The position numbers and the translations under genes are program-made. From contig NC_057376.1 of the NCBI RefSeq assembly GCF_016906535.1, positions 186,001 through 250,000 on the forward strand: DNA of 64,000 nucleotides. Reading direction: 5' to 3'. Origin of the DNA: Rhizoctonia solani (Eukaryota; Basidiomycota; Agaricomycetes; Cantharellales; Ceratobasidiaceae). This document shows positions 59,680 through 64,000 of this stretch, piece by piece. The notes under the pieces were generated by a model. That model searched no databases and was not told the DNA's origin. It was given only the letters and a program-made list of their open reading frames with translations. Position 1 is the first letter of the stretch. Each line of letters opens with the position of its first letter.

Positions 59680-62600
59680 ATGACTACATCCAACTCTCCT
59701 CTAGATATGGCTTACCCTTTGACCACTATGTTATACGATCCTAATCAAGGTTTGTGAGGACTATAAAGCTAGATAGTGTTATTAATCATTCTGGGACAGG
59801 CGGGTTTTACTTATTGGACCGCCATTATGCGCGGCTAGACTCTGGGGCGAAAGCCCTTTTTTCTAGTTCTGAGCAGATGCCAAGTTTGGAACATTTCAAG
59901 AAAGCGCTCCGGGAATGTGTCGACGCCTTGGGCCATGATATTCGTCAGCGCGTAAGCACTCTCCTGTTAAACTTTGAATGTAATTGACCGAGTTATAGAT
60001 TCGAGTGGTTTTGGACAGTGATTATCAATTTAATGTCACGGCCACGGCACTGCCTAAAACCGATACTAGACTACTGCCTTTACGACTCGACACGGTCCCA
60101 ACGCCCATCACTCCCATGGCCACCCACAAATCTACTGCGAGGGATGTCTACGACATAGCACGAACTCGCGTCCATGCTGATTATGCCTCGAATGGTCCGC
60201 TCTGCGATCGTCCCTTCGACGTATTAATGTGGAATCCGTCGGGCAATATCACTGAGACCAGCATTGCCAATTTTGCTGTTTATTTACGTGGCCCTGAACT
60301 GCTATCAGCAGTGCCAACCTGGAATCGCGGTCCTCGAGAGCTGGCAAAAGGCACATACGTAACGCCAAGTTTATGTAAAGGCCTAATTGCCGGTGTTATG
60401 CGTACAGAACTCCTGGAGAAAGGAATGATTGTGGAAGGGACGATCACCAGAGACGACGTGATGAGGTACTCCAAGGTACGAGGTTTCATTATTAAAGGGC
60501 GGCATGTTTTCCAATGACGACCTACAGAATCCCGACTCGTATAACATGATTTGTTTCAATGCCGTTCGTGGATCGTACCCGGTCTACCTGATGGATGGAC
60601 AACCAGAGTTTCAACATACTCGCGCCGGTCTTTTCCAGAAAGCTAAACACAATTATCTCGCTCCACCCAATCTCAGCATCCCTGCACCGAACTTTTCTAT
60701 TGGCCTACGTACCGGTGACACCACCCCTGGTACCACGCCTCCATTGACGCCCATTTCTTCCATACGTCCCTCGAGCTCGTCGTCTCCTCCCTTGGTCGGC
60801 TCTGAAGTAGACTTCCTACCTGAGACACTTTTACCACCGGCAGACCTCACCCCGCATACTCCATTTCTATGGCGCCGAGGCGTTATAATTGACTGCTACG
60901 ATTCGTACACAAACAACCTACTTCAGCTATTTGAACAAGAAACCAACACTCCAGCTGGGTTCGACGCTACCTTGTCTGCTCACGTCGCCATTCTCCGAGC
61001 GGATCAAATATCGTGGCCCGAGTTCCGCTCTCAAGTGCTCCCAAATTTAGACTTTGTGATTCTTTCTCCTGGCCCCGGTTCGCCTCATGTGCCTGCTGAT
61101 ATAGGAGTTGCTGGAGATCTTTTGTTAGCCTTGACTGCGAAGGAATTGGCCATCCAGCCGATACCCGTCCTTGGTATTTGCTTAGGCCACCAGGCACTAG
61201 CTGCTCTCCTCGGGGGAAGAGTGGTATCTTCTGGAGAATTGGTTCATGGGCGTACTGTACCTATTCAGCACAACGGAACGGGGGTATTCAAAGGCATGAC
61301 TCCCAGGCGGGTCCTTCATATGATCAGGTACAACAGCCTCACAGTCGATCCCGCAAGTATGTTTCAACGCTCTTTTCTGACGTACGAAAACTGATTGGTG
61401 ATATTTCAGCTCTCCCTTCTGAGCTGGATATTGTCGCTGTTAACCCGGAGGACGGGGAAGTCATGGGCTTACAGCACAAGACGCTACCGTTATATGGTGT
61501 TCAGTTTCACCCCGAGTCAATTTCTTCCCGGAGATCCAACTATAATATCGACGCCGGAAAGCTTATTGTCCGCAACTTCATGGATATAGTAGACGACTTC
61601 TGGGTTGCCAATGGTCGACCCCAGCGCTTACCCTTGCCTCTTGATGTCCGAAAGCTCTGCGTTTTGAATACGGTAGACTCCGCCCTTGACGACTCGTCGA
61701 TCATCGAAAACCTCGTTGCTCGTGATCCAATCTACTCGGTCAAGCGATACGATATTGGCTCTATTATCCCCTCCTTTGCCCAAAGTCGCCCAGATCTTAT
61801 TTTTGAAGTAACTACATATTCTCCTCATGCGCCCTTCTTCTGGCTTGACTCAGCAGCTGCCGCGCCTGGAGACAAATATGCACGGTTTTCGTACATGGGA
61901 TTGACATCCTTCGACCGCTGCATATCGTACGACCTGTCTTCAGACCGAGTGACTTATGGATCAGGCAAATATATCCAGCTGAAGGAAGGCGACACGTTCT
62001 GGCAATGGATGGATCGTATTCAGGTCGACCTATCGGCTCTTGTTCAGATCGAAGAGGGTGCCGAGGGCTTACAGTGCGGGTTTGTGGGGTACTTTGGGTA
62101 CGAAATGAAGGTTGGGTCACTACCAGGGTATGACCGCGCATCTCTCAGTGATTCCTCCGCGCCCCACGCGCCCGATGCTCAATTCATGTTTGCTGATCGA
62201 CTCATTGCTTATGATCACTGGAACAAAACTTGGACTGCGTTTGGTCTCGTACGCACCGGAACCGAGGATCGTATCAAACCGATACTCGAACAAGAAACAG
62301 AGATGCAAGTCGGAATGTCTGACTCGGAGTTCTCTGGTTGGTTAGAAGATATCAAGCAACGCTTCTCGAAACTTGCTTCGGCTGGTGAACCCACCAGCCC
62401 ACAATCTCAGACCGAGCCTTTGCCCTTGTCTTTCACATATGACTCTGGGTCCGAAGTGTACAAATCGTCTATTCAAGCTTGCAAGTCTCACATAGCGGAT
62501 GGAAACTCGTACGAACTTTGTCTCACTGGCCAGTTTAGTGCATCGGCTCGCGGGCACAACCTCGATTACTGGGCAGTGTACAAACATTTCCGCGTCCAAA

Positions 62601-63443
62601 ACCCCGCATCACACGCTGCCTTTGTGTCTTTCCCCATGACCCAGACGACGATTATATCGTGTTCTCCCGAGCTGTTTATTCGATTCGATGGAGCTAACGG
62701 TAGGCAAGCTGCGATGAAACCCATCAAGGGTACGTTGAAGAGAAGTAAATGCGCGTGTGGCGGGTTGTGCAAGATACCCATGTGCGGTTCTCGGAAGGCG
62801 GAATGCGATGCATCGAGGTACAAGATGGACAAAGAGCGCGTTCGTGCATTTGTGAATGATCCTAAGGAGACAGCAGAGAATCTAATGGTATGCAGTCATT
62901 GGCCGTTTAATTATTATACTAACGTTCTTTCTAGATCGCAGACTTGATTCGAGCCAACCTTCTCGAGTTTTGCGGGACATCTAGTGTAGATGTTCCCAAA
63001 TTGAATGCTCTTGAAACCTATGAGAATGTTTACTCGCTCGTGTCAACCATCACAGGTGAACTACTCCCATCGGTTGGTACTGTGGAAGGTGTTAGGAGAT
63101 GCTTCCCTCCTGGTATGTTATATTGCCCTTTCACGGTCTGATATCGCCTAATCTATGCATAGGCTCTATGACGGGTGCTCCTAAGCTACGCTCGGTACAG
63201 CTATTGGACGGTCTCGAAACAACCTCGCGTCGGGGAATATATTCTGGTTGTTTGGGTTTCCTAAGCCTAGATAACCGAGCAGTGTTCAGTGTCGTCATTC
63301 GAACTCTGGTAGCCTATCAGGACCAGCTCACTTACGGTGCGGGAGGAGCAATCACCTGGCTATCCGATGTGGATGGGGAATGGAACGAGGTGGTTTTGAA
63401 GGCTCGCTCCGTGTTGAAGGATCGGGTTTTGGAATCTAATTAG
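59680..63443 (+). CDS. trifunctional p-aminobenzoate synthase: PabC-PabA-PabB fusion
   Basis: 1,154 residues in seven exons: 59680-59749, 59800-59951, 59999-60475, 60528-61356, 61410-62887, 62935-63112, 63163-63443 (3,465 nt). Residues about 1-270: class IV PLP-fold aminodeoxychorismate lyase (GGFYLLDRHYARLDSGA, THKSTARDVYDIAR with the likely PLP Lys, DVLMWNPSGNITETSIANFAV, YVTPSLCKGLIAGVMR). Residues about 330-560: glutamine amidotransferase (VIIDCYDSYTNNL, ILSPGPGSP, catalytic Cys in LGICLGHQALA, VQFHPESI). Residues about 570-1150: chorismate-binding PabB (CGFVGYFGYEMK, SYELCLTGQ, CSPELFIRF, KPIKGTLKR with the ADC-synthase Lys, KETAENLMIADLIRANL, GSMTGAPK, RGIYSGCLGFLS, YGAGGAITWLSD). A Cys-rich insert (about 62745-62810) sits after PIKGT. 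One protein could take chorismate and glutamine to p-aminobenzoate for folate. In yeast the lyase (ABZ2) and synthase (ABZ1) are separate. Confidence 0.9.
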
Positions 63444-63525
63444 AGGTCAATAATCGTAATTTGCAGAATTTTTATGTATTCTCCTGGTTGTTCAACATAA
63501 CCTCCTTGTATAAACCATATCACTG

Positions 63526-64000
63526 TTACATAGTTGTTTCTGTATGCGAGTTACAAATGTTCAGTATACTTTCAACTCTCTGCGCAAGGTGGTTCGAAGT
63601 GTAGCTCTCCGAAAGCAATGTTAAAATCCCGCTATTCAGCACGTCCGCCGGTACCTGGTTTGCTAAGCACTCTAACTGAGGAAGCCAAACTTCTGCTTGG
63701 TACATGAGCAAAGATAAAAGTGTCATTCCTTGGGACGATTTGATCGAATCAACCTTTCCAGTCTTGATGGCTTCGCACAACTGTGAAACGATAGAGCTCA
63801 GAACTTTACCAAAGGGACCGTGGCCATATTGAGTACCCCAGCGACGATTCCACACCACGATATGGTTTACTAGTGACCAAAAGTGGGCCATTGCGTAAGG
63901 TATCGCCGAATACTCTAAGCTTTCTGGGGTAGCTATGAGATGTAGAACGTGAGGAAATGTCCTATGCCGTTCCAAAAGAGGTAGCATCTCGCTCGCATAA
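63526..64000 (-). CDS. 3' part of an unknown gene, runs off the right edge
   Basis: Open frame of 157 codons ending at 63526 and still open at the window edge, so the upstream part is missing. The sequence is mostly helical and Leu-rich (HFWSLVNHIVVWNRRWGTQYG, PFGKVLSSIVSQLCEAIKTG, GMTLLSLLMYQAEVWLPQLE, LAQRVESILNICNSHTE). I do not recognise a domain. It is convergent with the PABA synthase gene, 82 bases away. Confidence 0.5.
   Translation of the reverse strand, partial: YASEMLPLLERHRTFPHVLHLIATPESLEYSAIPYAMAHFWSLVNHIVVWNRRWGTQYGHGPFGKVLSSIVSQLCEAIKTGKVDSIKSSQGMTLLSLLMYQAEVWLPQLECLANQVPADVLNSGILTLLSESYTSNHLAQRVESILNICNSHTETTM

Overview
This is nuclear DNA from a filamentous basidiomycete. 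Most genes are split by many short GT-AG introns (about 45-70 nt), and the gene content is fungal: a macrofage-activating-glycoprotein type GPI protein, an Srf1-type phospholipase D regulator, a Dal5/allantoate-type MFS permease, an F-box/LRR protein and a fused PABA synthase. The gypsy and copia families present, and the overall look, suggest an Agaricomycete of the Rhizoctonia/Ceratobasidium kind. That placement is inference only; no rRNA or barcode gene is in the window.

Layout. (1) 1-9.8 kb: two Ty3/gypsy LTR retrotransposons on the minus strand. The left one (gag, pol, one LTR) is inserted inside the RNase H coding region of the right one. (2) 9.8-18 kb: unannotated DNA, a complete but decayed Ty1/copia element (10837-16376) with 270-bp LTRs and a CAGCC target duplication, then a relic of a pogo/Tigger DDE transposase. 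(3) 18.1-22.8 kb: a nine-exon short-chain dehydrogenase, an FMN-dependent 2-hydroxyacid dehydrogenase with a signal peptide, and a two-exon small membrane protein. (4) 22.8-25.5 kb: gene-poor. (5) 25.5-41 kb: a gene-dense core with a Ser/Thr/Pro-rich single-pass membrane protein, a GPI-anchored secreted glycoprotein, a long protein ending in an XPF/ERCC4-like fold plus helix-hairpin-helix (candidate meiotic Zip2/SHOC1), a seven-helix membrane protein, and an Srf1-like protein with an exceptional 2-kb intron. (6) 42-47 kb: a hypothetical acidic protein, an aldo/keto reductase, and two pterin-4a-carbinolamine dehydratase paralogues made by a local duplication that also copied the end of the reductase gene. 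(7) 47.5-64 kb: a secreted GH78 alpha-L-rhamnosidase, an F-box/LRR gene, an MFS permease, a GNAT acetyltransferase, and a trifunctional PabC-PabA-PabB fusion for p-aminobenzoate synthesis, then the 3' part of an unknown gene at the right edge.

Two themes cross the window. Retroelement decay is dominated by CpG to TpG/CpA transitions: all five differences between the copia LTRs are of this kind, the in-frame stops are all TGA, and active-site Asp codons have become Asn. Separately, several otherwise well-formed host genes carry single-base indels, often in homopolymers (near 30972, 35740, 42385, 42895, 49812, 50058, 52798). This looks more like assembly error than independent pseudogenisation, but reads would be needed to tell.

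Exon boundaries were inferred by hand from reading-frame continuity and GT/AG signals. Where the summed exon length is divisible by three and family motifs run across the junctions, I regard the model as good.
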